DNA of 64,000 nucleotides from Brasenia schreberi. Lineage: Eukaryota; Streptophyta; Magnoliopsida; Nymphaeales; Cabombaceae. The notes beneath the pieces were generated by a model. It was not told the origin of the DNA. It did no database searches and saw nothing but the letters and a program-made list of their open reading frames with translations. Location of the stretch: positions 14,059,501 to 14,123,500 of the forward strand of contig JAYKKT010000089.1 in NCBI GenBank assembly GCA_036023115.1, in the 5' to 3' direction. The translations under genes were made by a program, and so were the position numbers. Of this stretch, positions 1-8,972 are shown piece by piece; positions within the stretch are counted from its first letter, which is position 1, and every line of letters starts with the position of its first letter.

Positions 1-312
1 TATACCATGAGTTCAAGGCAGAAAATTGGACTCATCAATATGTACCAGAGGACAGGACACAAGTGTTTCTCGAGGCATGGTGGCAAGCTGAGGACTAAGA
101 ACAAGTATGCGATCCATGGGGCGAAGAAGAAGTTGATGCGAACTGGATGGTAGTAGTACTCTCGACGAACAGCTTCATAATGGAAGATAACTTTCAAAGC
201 ATAGATGGTACTGATGATTGCAACAATTGCAACAGAAGCAAGCCAAAGAACCAAGTTTACGGTGAGGCTTACATGCAGGAATTTTGTGGAAGGAGATGTA
301 GCCAGTGTTTTA
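1..312 (+). pseudogene. 3' part of an unidentified protein-coding gene, upstream of an RTE insertion
   Basis: One frame (codons starting at 3, 6, 9...) is open from the window edge except for a single TAA at 96-98. The first stretch includes the peptide FKAENWTHQYVPEDR and ends WWQAED before the TAA. After the stop the same frame continues (EQVCDPWGEEEVDANW...) and reaches a cysteine-rich part with CNNC at 219-230 and CGRRCSQC at 285-308. The RTE element at 313-3532 interrupts it. When the 19-bp target duplication is collapsed, the frame continues without shift into 3551-3649. About 135 codons with one stop is unlikely by chance, so this looks like coding sequence with a nonsense change, or a real C-terminus at 98 followed by an unusually open 3' region. 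I do not recognise the family. An intron inside the segment (for example a GT at 147) cannot be excluded. Confidence 0.4.
294..312 (+). repeat. Target site duplication, left copy, of RTE copy 1
   Basis: The 19-mer agatgtagccagtgtttta occurs here and again at 3533-3551, immediately flanking the RTE element. This is direct evidence of retrotransposition and sets the element borders. Confidence 0.93.
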
Positions 313-514
313 ACTCCGCCCATGTAAGGGATCATCCTTGCATTGCTGGTCCCAAGCCCGGATAAAGGAGGAGGGTTATGTTAGGCTTCCGACAGCCAGC
401 GTAAAACTTCGTCGGATTTTATAAGATGGATTACAAAATTATGAGCATTGCTTTGGGGCATCCCCACCTAGCGACATGCTGTAGAGCCCGAATGCAGTAA
501 TAAGTAAGCAAGGG

Positions 515-690
515 CTACTACATTTTCGCCCAAATATAGTTAATAAATTGCAGAGAGGTTACCACATCATGGACGGGTGTAGGTAAAGAAGTTAGTCCCA
601 TTACATTGCCGCCTGAATATAGTGAATAATTTGCAGAAAGGGTCTCCGCATTTTTATTATAGACGGATGCGGGGGGTAATGAAGCTAGTC
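515..690 (+). repeat. Two diverged ~83-bp tandem units in the RTE 5' leader
   Basis: Unit 1 (about 517-597) and unit 2 (about 601-690) share the order: tacatt-cgcc, aatatagt-aataa-ttgcagag, g-c-gacgg, agttagtc or agctagtc. The same pair is visible in copy 3 (about 11,700-11,850) and copy 8 (about 35,700-35,850), so it belongs to the element. Repeated leader units in LINEs sometimes act as promoter monomers; that role is inference here. Confidence 0.6.
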
Positions 691-3501
691 CTAGATAATA
701 AGATTTGTATTGGTTCTTGGAATATCATAACATTATTCGGTAAGCTAATGGAGATTGTAGATACTATGATTCGGAGAAAGATTCATATTCTATATTTACA
801 AGAGACAAAATGGGTTGGAGAAAAAGCAAAGGAGATAGAGGATACTGGTTTTAAATTATGGTACTCAAGTAAAGAAAAGGCTCGAAACGGAGTTGGTATT
901 ATCATAAACAAAGATTTAAAGGATACTGTAGTAGACATACAATGATATGGTCATCGAATCATGACGTTGAAATTAGTGTTAGGAGCAGAGGTTTTGAATA
1001 TAGTTTGTGCCTACGCACCCCAAGTAGAACTAGTAGATAATATAAAGACAGCTTTTTGGGAAGAGTTAGATAAGGTGATTCAAAAGATTCCACAAAGGGA
1101 GATGATTTGTTTAGGAGGAGACTTAAATGGACATGTTGGTAAAGAGGTATTAGGATATCAAGGGATTCATGGAAACTTTGGTTTTGGGGATATAAATGAG
1201 GAAGGTAGGAAGATTTTAAATTTTGCTATGGCATTTGATCTCTTTATAGTCAATACAATCTTCAAAAAACGAGATGAACATTTAATTACTTATAAGAGTG
1301 GCTTATCACAAACACAAATTGATTACTTTATTTGTCGAAAAAAAGATAGAGCGTGTTGTAAAGATTGTAAGGTAATTCCAGGAGAAAGCTTAACCACCCA
1401 ACATCGACTTTTAGTTATGGATTTACAAATAAAAAAGTGGACAAAGAAGAAAAGAGTGCATCGAGCTATTCGGATTAAATGGTGGAACCTTAAAAGAGAA
1501 AAAGAAGATATATTTAAACAGAAAGTCCTTCAAGGAGATGTTTGGAATTATGTTTGCACACCCTGTAATATGTGGAACAATATGGCTATACATATTAGGA
1601 AAGTGGCGAAAGATGTGTTAGGGGTATCTAAGGGAGGTGTACCGGCACAAAAAGAAGCTTGGTGGTGGAGTGAAGTAGTACAAAATAAAATCAAGGCAAA
1701 GAGGGCATGTTACAAATTACATTATGCTAAGAAAACTAGTGAAGCAAAAGCTAAGATTTGGGATGACTTATATAAAAAACTCAACTCAAAAGAGGGTGAA
1801 AGAGATATTTTTAGGATAGCTAGGGCTAGAGATAAGAAAACTAAAGATCTTAATTATGTTAGATGCATAAAAGACGAGGAGGAAAAAATTCTAGTGGCAA
1901 ATGATGATATAAGAAATAGATGGAAAAACTATTTTTATAATCTTTTTAATGAAATTAAAGATGTTAGTATTAGTTTAGGAGATTTAGCCAAGTCAGAAAA
2001 GTATATAAACCACAATTTCTACCGACGTGTTCAAAAGAATGAAGTCAAAGAGGCTCTTAAACATATGAAGAGTGGTAAATCGGTAGGACCAGATAATATT
2101 CCTATAGAAGTTTGGAAAATACTAGGAGAAATAGGAATCACTTGGCTCACAAGGCTATTTAATGAAATATAGAAAAACCAAAAGATGCCCGAAGAATGGA
2201 GAACAAGTACACTTATACCCATATATAAGAACAAGGGAGACATTCAAAATTGTGCGAATTATCGAGGTATCAAGTTAATGAGTCATACTATGAAATTATG
2301 GGAAAGAATTATCGAACGTAGGTTAAGACAAGTATCAAGTACAACACAGAACCAATTTGGATTTATGCCAGGCAGATCTACTATTGAAGCGATTCACCTT
2401 TTGAGACGTCTTATGGAACATTTTAGAGCAAAAAAGAAAGACCTTCACATGATATTTATTGATCTAGAAAAAGCTTATTATAGGGTACCGAGGGAGGTTC
2501 TTTGGAGAACTTTGGAAAAAAGAGGTATCCCATTGACATATATTAACCTTATAAGAGACATGTATGATTGTGCAAAAACATGTGTGAGGACTCATGAAGG
2601 AACGACAGACTTCTTTGAAGTTAATATTGGGTTACATCAAGGATCAACTTTAAGTCCATACTTATTTATAATGGTGATGGATGAGTTAACAAAACATATT
2701 CAAGATGAAGTACCTTGGTGTATGTTATTTGCAGATGACATTGTATCAGTGGAGGAGTCTAAGGAAAAAGTTAATAGAAAATTAGAACTATGGAGAGAAA
2801 CATTAGAAAGCAAAGGCCTCCGACTTAGTAGAACAAAGACAGAATATATGGAATGTAAGTTTGATCATTTGGCTACTTCAGAGGACATAGAAATTCAAAT
2901 TGGCACACATTGCATTCCCCAAAAGGAAAGTTTTAAATACCTAGGGTCAATTTTTTAAAGTGATGGAAGAATTGATGGAGATGTTACACATAGAATTAAT
3001 GCTTGTTGGTTAAAATGGAGAGGAGCATCAGGTATTCTTTGTGATAAGAAGATACCATTAAAATTAAAAGCTAAATATTATAGAGCAGCAATTAGGCCTG
3101 CCATGTTTTATGGTTCTGAGTGTTGGGCAGTTAATCATCAACATGTACAAAAGATGCCTGTGACAGAAATGAAGATGTTGAGATGGATGAGTGGTCATAC
3201 AAGAAAAGACCGTATACATAATGAGGTTATTAGAAACAAATTAGGAGTGGCACCAATAGAGGATAAAATGAGAGAACATCGTTTAAGATGGTTTGGACAT
3301 ATAGAACGAAGATCAGAAGAAGAACCTGTAAGAAGGGTAGAAAAACTAAATTTGGAAAGTATTAAAAGAGGTAGAGGACGACCACAAAAGTGTTGGAAAG
3401 AAACAATAAAGAATGATCTAGCTTATTGGGAGTTAACTGCTAACATGACACACAATAGGGATCTGTGGAAACAAAGAATCCATGTAGCCGACCCCGTCTA
3501 G
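679..3501 (+). pseudogene. RTE endonuclease/reverse transcriptase ORF with three nonsense codons
   Basis: A single frame of 941 codons runs from ATG 679 to TAG 3499-3501, broken only by TGA 943-945, TAG 2170-2172 and TAA 2956-2958. Sister copies show Arg, Trp and Gln at these places, so the changes are CGA to TGA, TGG to TAG and CAA to TAA, all transitions. The endonuclease part shows LQETKW, GGDLNGHVG, IDYF and TQHRLLV. The reverse transcriptase part shows [31 protein letters not shown] and FADD (2728-2739). Relative to sister copies, an in-frame loss of about 18 codons lies near 1740, and the AYDRVP motif reads AYYRVP. The C-terminal part has the RLRWFGH and KRGRGRPQ motifs. It is inactive as it stands. 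Confidence 0.92.
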
Positions 3502-3532
3502 TATGGGAAAAGGCTTAGTTGTTGTTGTTTGT

Positions 3533-3649
3533 AGATGTAGCCAGTGTTTTATAGAGGATAGCTTGGCTGCCCAAGCCAAGATCGATAGTGAAGGAGTTGA
3601 TAGGAAACCTCAAAAGGAAGGGCCATCTCTGATCTTCAGGAAGAATTGA
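3533..3649 (+). pseudogene. Terminal part of the gene fragment interrupted by RTE copy 1
   Basis: It starts with the right copy of the 19-bp duplication (3533-3551). Joined through that duplication to the frame at 1-312, it gives 32 further codons (starting IEDSLAAQAK) and a TGA at 3647-3649. The segment has no internal stop in this frame. It is followed by an A-run (about 3671-3681), which may belong to a 3' UTR. The product is unknown. Confidence 0.4.
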
Positions 3650-4015
3650 TTGCTCTCCATCCTGAAGAAAGAAAAAAAAAAACTCCATGCGCTAAAGGTT
3701 CTTGGACTTTATTTCCGTAGGTTCAAAGAAGTTGGTGGATGTAAAACACAGTCAAAGCTTTACTTGGTCGACCTTTCACACTTATTATCTCTTTTTTCAC
3801 TATGAAATTGGAATTTGGAACACAGCAATATACAAGATATCAAGTCACGCATCTATGGCAAAAATGTTCTTGTATGACTTATCCGTTTTGGTCCAATAAT
3901 ATAATCAACTACATAGTTCCTGTAATGACATACTAGTATGAAGGGTTTTCTTTTAGACCCTTCACAGCATGAACCTAAAGAGGGTACTTACCCTTAAGAT
4001 CAAGCAAGTTCACTT
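3650..4015. other. Gene-less stretch between RTE copies 1 and 2
   Basis: AT-rich sequence with one short A-run near 3671-3681. A 65-codon open stretch at 3702-3899 has no recognisable motif. I see no gene here. Confidence 0.5.
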
Positions 4016-5157
4016 CAACAACAACAACAACAACAACAACTAAGCCTTTTCCCATACTAGACGGGGTCGGCTACATGGATTCTTTGTTTCCACAGATCCC
4101 TATCGTGTGCCATGTTAGCAGTTAACTCCCAATAAGCTAGATCATTCTTTATTGTTTCTTTCCAACACTTTTGTGGTCGTCCTCTACCTCTTTTAATACT
4201 TTCCAAATTTAGTTTTTCTACCCTTCTTACAGGTTCTTCTTCTGATCTTCGTTCTATATGTCCAAACCATCTTAAACGATGTTCTCTCATTTTATCCTCT
4301 ATTGGTGCCACTCCTAATTTGTTTCTAATAACCTCATTATGTATACGGTCTTTTCTTGTATGACCACTCATCCATCTCAACATCTTCATTTCTGTCACAG
4401 ACATCTTTTGTACATGTTGATGATTAACTGCCCAACACTCAGAACCATAAAACATGGCAGGCCTAATTGCTGCTCTATAATATTTACCTTTTAATTTTAA
4501 TGGTATCTTCTTATCACAAAGAATACCTTATGCTCCTCTCCATTTTAACCAACCAGCATTAATTCTATGTGTAACATCTCCATCAATTCTTCCATCACTT
4601 TGAAAAATTGACCCTAGGTATTTAAAACTTTCCTTTTGGGGAATGCAATGTGTGCCAATTTGAATTTCTATGTCCTCTGAAGTAGCCAAATGATCAAACT
4701 TACATTCCATATATTCTGTCTTTGTTCTACTAAGTCGGAGGCCTTTGCTTTCTAATGTTTCTCTCCATAGTTCTAATTTTCTATTAACTTTTTCCTTAGA
4801 CTCCTCCACTAATACAATGTCATCTGCAAATAATATACACCAAGGTACTTCATCTTGAATATGTTTTGTTAACTCATCCATCACCATTATAAATAAGTAT
4901 GGACTTAAAGTTGATCCTTGATGTAACCCAATATTAACTTCAAAGAAGTCAGTCGTTCCTTCATGAGTCCTCACACATGTTTTTGCATAATCATACATGT
5001 CTCTTATAAGGTTAATATATGTCAATGGGATACCTCTTTTTTCTAAAGTTCTCCAAAGAACCTCCCTCGGTACCCTATCATAAGCTTTTTCTAGATCAAT
5101 AAATATCATGTGAAGGTCTTTCTTTTTTGCTCTAAAATGTTCCATAAGACGTCTCAA
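4016..5157 (-). mobile_element. 5'-truncated RTE LINE (copy 2)
   Basis: Only the 3' 1.14 kb of the element is present, in antisense, beginning with an (AAC)n tail at 4016-4041 (plus strand). The encoded RT runs from LLRRLMEHF to the C-terminal ADPV stop (4057-5157 complement). It is one frame except for a single TCA to TAA change at 4528-4530. RT motif FADD is intact. It is nearly identical to copy 1 at the protein level, so it is probably young. The 5' junction has a 17-bp filler (5164-5180) copied from, or shared with, the element itself. I found no clear target duplication. Confidence 0.88.
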
Positions 5158-5279
5158 GAGGTATTCCTTCATGAGTCCTCTTTTTGGCTTGTCTACCTTT
5201 TCATGGTGAGAGCAGGCCGTGTTCTCGGGTGTCTCTATTTCGAGCTCCCGTGGCTTCTCAAGGTGTTCCTTTTCGAACC

Positions 5280-5753
5280 CTACCTTTTTGTGACTCGTCT
5301 TTTTGTGGGGTGTGGATTTTGTGTCCCACTGTGTGTGTGCCCTGAATCAGGGATTTCATTTTTAACTTTCAAATTTTCAAAATTTTGTTTTTCAATTTTT
5401 TTGTCTTTTTGTAAATTTTTCAGATTTTTTTTATTTTTTGAAATAGGAAAGTCTTTTTTTGGTTTTTCTTTGGAGGTTTGAGAGCTTAGAGGCTTGGGAA
5501 TGGATGACTTGTCTCGTTTTTGGGTTTTGTCTTTAACCTTATACCCTTCGTCAAGTTTACGATCAGTTTTTTTCTCATGATCTCTATGTGCCCGAGATGA
5601 GCTGCTATGTGATTTTTGTACTTTAAGTTCATGACTTAAAGCATCCACCTTTTTGAAAATTTCTTTGATAGCAACCAAATTTTCTTGGGCTTTAGTTGAT
5701 TTGAAAACCTGCTTTGATTTACTCGACGAGGATATCCTTGGCTTTTCCTCCAT
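5280..5753 (-). CDS. Lysine/serine-rich leader ORF of the large-LTR element, truncated context
   Basis: ATG at 5753 (complement), 157 codons, TAG at 5280-5282. The protein starts [14 protein letters not shown]. It has a possible short helical segment around [20 protein letters not shown] (residues about 25-45). The rest is highly charged and low in complexity (many K, S, D, E, Q) with repeated K-N-L-K type runs. No zinc knuckle or enzymatic motif is seen. It lies about 115 bp after the LTR, where the first ORF of a retrotransposon is expected. It could be an extra ORF1 or the N-terminal part of gag; the downstream frame is lost near RTE copy 2. Confidence 0.5.
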   Translation of the reverse strand: MEEKPRISSSSKSKQVFKSTKAQENLVAIKEIFKKVDALSHELKVQKSHSSSSRAHRDHEKKTDRKLDEGYKVKDKTQKRDKSSIPKPLSSQTSKEKPKKDFPISKNKKNLKNLQKDKKIEKQNFENLKVKNEIPDSGHTHSGTQNPHPTKRRVTKR

Positions 5754-5844
5754 TTCTTGCAAATTTTGGATGCACGAGTTTTGAAAACACTTTTTTGAAA
5801 GTTTTAAAGTATATCTTGTTTGATTTGAAGTTCACTTAAGACCC

Positions 5845-5868
5845 GACTCCTACCGAGTGTGCCAAATC
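5845..5868 (-). promoter_or_regulatory. Putative tRNA primer-binding site next to the LTR
   Basis: On the minus strand the LTR end TGTTTACA is followed by gat and then TTGGCACACTCGGTAGGAGT. A TGGC start a few bases after an LTR is the usual form of a primer-binding site, since it pairs with the GCCA end of a tRNA. The exact tRNA cannot be told by eye. Confidence 0.5.
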
Positions 5869-8800
5869 TGTAAACATGAAAATTTTCACTCCTAAGTATG
5901 AGACCAGAAATGAACATTTTTGTGCCTACGTCTTTTTCGGGCGTGTCAGCTAGCTTACTCAAACTAACGAAGGTTTTTCAAATATTTCTGACTCTTTGGT
6001 GATTGTGAGAAAGCGGGATCTTTTCGCTTTAAATCTTCTTGAACCGATGCTCAAGGATCAGTTTAAGCACTTAGGAACTTCAATTTTAAAACAAGTTTTT
6101 ACTTCAAACAAATTTTAAACGACAAGTATTTTTGGTCAGAAAATGATTCGTGCATTTTGGCCAATTTTATCATGAAGGCTGGACGACCCTAAGTCTTTGT
6201 GAGTTTTATCTATTTAGGCCTAATGTGTGTGTGGAATATGTGGCCTAATTTCATCGTGGTTTGAGCGAGGCTTCGAGGGCTTTTGAAAGCGAGCGAATGC
6301 AAGGATGCTGAAATCCTTTTTGGTCTTTTCAAGAGCGATGATGCGAACTCACCCAAATTGAAATTGCAACTCACTCGACTTTAAGTAAACTCACACACAA
6401 ATTGAAGTGCAACTCTACTTTCTCAAAAGTAAACTCACACAATTTGAAATGCGACTCTACTTTCATGCAGCCAAGGACAGGTTCAAGGGTGTAGTTCGGT
6501 TGTGGTCTTGGGCCAGGTTGCAGCCAAGGTCGGTTCAGCCGACCTTGGTTCAGCCAAGTAGGTTAGCCAAGGTACTCAGCCAACAAGTGGGTTTAGCTGG
6601 GTGTGGTTTAGGTAGCAGCTGACTAGGGCAGGTTTAGGGGATATGGCTGGGTGTGAGCTAGGTTGGTGGCGGTTTGGTAGTGGTTTCAAGCCAGCAAGGT
6701 GTGCTCGGTTAGGGTGTAGTTTGGGTAGGTTTTAGGCCAAGTGGGTTAGGTTGTGATCAAGCTAGGTTAGGTTCAAAGGGGTAGGTCAAACCAAGTTAGG
6801 TTTAGTTTGGGGCGTTGTTGTAGCCAAGGGCAGCACTAGGTGGCTTGGTTCAAGTAGGTTTAGCCAAGTCCATCAAGTGGGGCAGGTTTGCATCAAAGCA
6901 AGTTCAGCCGGCCAGCAAGTGGTTAAGGTAAGGGCTCGAGGTGGGTTCAAGTCCTAGGTTTAAGCTAGGTTTCGGCCAGGTAGGTTAAAGGCTGACCTTG
7001 GTTCAGCCAAGGTCGGTTTAGGTGTGGTTTTAGTCAAGGAGGGCCAGCCTAGTCAAGTCGGTTAGGGCTGAGCTAGGTATAGCTGGGTTTTGAGAGGCAG
7101 CCAAGGGTTAGTTTAGGTTGTGTTCGGTTAGGTAGTTCGGTTAGGGGTTTTGTGCAAGGCAGCTAGGTTAGGTGCAGGCCGTGTGGTTCAAGTCAAGGAA
7201 GCAGGTCGGTTCAGGCCAGCAGGGAGGGTTCTGGTCTAGGTGAGATTTAGGTGAGGCTGGCTAGGTTCAGTTCGAGTTAGGTTTTAGAACATGTCGTGTA
7301 GTTCTAGATTCAGCTAGCAAGTGGTTTGGGGCAGGTCAAAGGCTGACCTTGGCTCAGCCAAGGTCGGTTAGGCCTTGGTTCACGTGGGTTTTTAGGTATG
7401 GTTTTAGTCAAGGAGGGGCAGGTTTTAGGGCAGGTTTTGTGGCCGGCCTTGGTGAAGGTTTTAGGGAGTGGTTCAAGTCAATGCCAGTCGTGAGGTGGGT
7501 TCGGTTGATTTCTGCAGCTGAGTCAAAGGTTCAGTCAATCGGTTCAGCTTTGAGGGCAGGTCAAAGTCGAGCTAGGTTTAGTTCTAGGTGGGTCTTTGGG
7601 CAGCAAGAGGGTTAGGTTTTAGGGAATGGTTTGGCTGGGTTAGCTAGGTGCGGCCAGCACCTAGTTGAGTGGATTAGGTTCAGGTTCAAGGGGATGAGAT
7701 AGGTGCAGCCAACACTTAGCTGGGTTAGGTTTAGTTTAGGGGCTGGTCTAGGGTTAGGTTTGGTGGTGAGGTGTAGGTGTGTCAAGGTGGCGGTTTAGCT
7801 AGGTGGTTCAAGGAATGTGGGGAAGAGCTTAGGTCGGTTTAGGTGACTGGGTTAGGTCGGTGTGATCAAGTGGGCTAGGGTTAAAAGTTGGCAGCCCAAG
7901 TCAAAGGTCGTGAGGTGCAACTAGGTTAGATTTGTTCAAGTGGGTTCAAGGGCCAATGGTTCAAGTGGGTTTCGGTTAGGGTAGTGGCTGAGCAAGGTTG
8001 GTTTAGGGTGTAGATTTTTAAGGTGTAGGTTTTTAAGGTTCAGGTTCAGCCGGTTTGGTCAAGGAGGGGAGCTAAGCTAGGTCGGTGCGAATGGGGTTCG
8101 ATTGGGTGTGTTTTGGCTAGGTTTAGGCCAAGTGGGTTAGGTTGTGGTCAAACTAGGTTAGGTTCAAAGGGGCTTACCTCTTGCAGCCGGTCGACCTTAG
8201 TCCACCATGGTTGCAGCCCACGTCCAAGCCAAGACTTTTCTTGTTGCAGCCCACCCCTAAGTCAAGGTCAATATGGCTCAAGCCCAAGCTAGCCCAACAA
8301 AGTCAAGCCCACTATTCTTGACTTTTCCACACTCTCTCTCCTACTTTTCAAGCTCCCCCAAGCCTCTTCCTTTTTACATGAATTTGCTCCCTCCTCTTGG
8401 CTCTATTTATAGGCAAGGGGTGGGTCTTGGATTTGGGTTTGGATCCAAGTATCTAACCCAATCGAAATTTTAAATGGATCTGGATTTGGATATCTTTATC
8501 CAGATCCAATCCAAAATTTCTTTCTTCCGTCCTTCTTTAGTGCTTGAAACGGGCGGTTTTGAATGGGCCCCGGTTATGTCGATGACCAAATTTCACGTTG
8601 GGTTTTTCCTAGTCCTTTTGACCGGCCAGTTTCTCTTTCAGGACTGCTTGTTGTCTGATTTTTTATTCGTCTGGTTCTGTCTCGGTCTTATTTTTGATGA
8701 AGTCAATCTTTGGATTTTCCTACGGACTTCGGATTTTCATTTTGACAGGCCTGGTGCTTGATTTCTGGTGGCTTTATTAGGGGTTTGGCTTCTGTTTTCT

Positions 8801-8958
8801 TTTGAGAGTTGAACTTGATTTTGCAAATTCTGGTTTTTGTCCTTCTGTCTCGCTTTTCTCCGAACGGGCTTGAACTTTTATTCTTTCTCTTGTTTTGGCC
8901 TCGAGTTGGCTTTTGAAGTTCGGGAGTTTAAAAACATAGCATTTTTGGGGTGTTTACA
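5869..8958 (-). repeat. 3.09-kb LTR with TGTAAACA/TGTTTACA ends
   Basis: The plus strand begins tgtaaaca (5869-5876) and ends tgtttaca (8951-8958), a perfect 8-bp inverted pair with TG...CA form. Inside, about 6,480-8,170 is a strongly strand-asymmetric, G/T-rich block made of degenerate units such as ggttaggttcaag and cagccaaggtcggtt. The block at 8,270-8,940 is pyrimidine-rich. No TATA box was assigned with confidence. Only one copy is in the window, so LTR status rests on the ends, the adjacent primer site and the following ORF. Confidence 0.6.
6480..8170 (+). repeat. Degenerate GGTTAGGTT / CCAAGGTCGGTT array inside the LTR
   Basis: For about 1.7 kb the plus strand is dominated by overlapping short units: ggttaggt, gtttaggt, gggttcaag, gtggttcaag, cagccaaggtcggtt, caagtgggttag. 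C is mostly limited to the cagcc/ccaagg words. The pattern is irregular rather than a clean tandem array. On the sense strand of the LTR this is a CCTAACC-type sequence. Its likeness to the plant telomere word is superficial. Confidence 0.65.
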
Positions 8959-8972
8959 ACTATGAAAATAAT

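Larger units (their letters stand above)
313..3532 (+). mobile_element. Full-length RTE-clade LINE (copy 1)
   Basis: A 3.2-kb non-LTR retrotransposon bounded by a perfect 19-bp target duplication (294-312 and 3533-3551). It has a 5' leader of about 365 bp, one long ORF (679-3501, decayed), and an extremely short 3' region that ends in a TTG/GTT tail about 30 bp after the stop codon. The order apurinic endonuclease then reverse transcriptase, the absence of ORF1, the very short 3' end and the microsatellite-like tail are typical of the RTE clade. It is inserted in the sense direction in the gene fragment at 1-312 / 3533-3649. It is one of about ten relatives in this window and the best preserved long copy. 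Confidence 0.93.
5181..8958 (-). mobile_element. 5' part of a large-LTR retrotransposon (LTR, primer site, leader ORF)
   Basis: Read on the minus strand: a 3,090-bp LTR (8958 down to 5869), then a TTGGCA primer-binding-like site, a leader of about 115 bp and an ORF starting at 5753. The internal region stops at about 5181 next to RTE copy 2, and no second LTR is in the window. A very long LTR plus a lysine-rich ORF ahead of any recognisable gag resembles the Tat/Ogre branch of Ty3/gypsy. No polymerase domain remains to confirm that, so the placement is tentative. Confidence 0.6.

Noticed and set aside
4016..4041. (AAC)n microsatellite as an independent repeat
   Set aside because: It is the reverse complement of the RTE (GTT)n tail.
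6407..7615. Open stretches in the G/T-rich LTR block
   Set aside because: They arise from biased low-complexity sequence, are on the antisense strand of the LTR and show no protein motif.
6480..8170. Interstitial telomere array
   Set aside because: The words ggttaggt and tttagg resemble the plant telomere repeat but there is no regular 7-bp TTTAGGG period, and other words (ccaaggtcgg) are mixed in.
8273..8761. Two open stretches in the LTR
   Set aside because: No known motif, adjacent low-complexity DNA, and location inside an LTR on its antisense strand.
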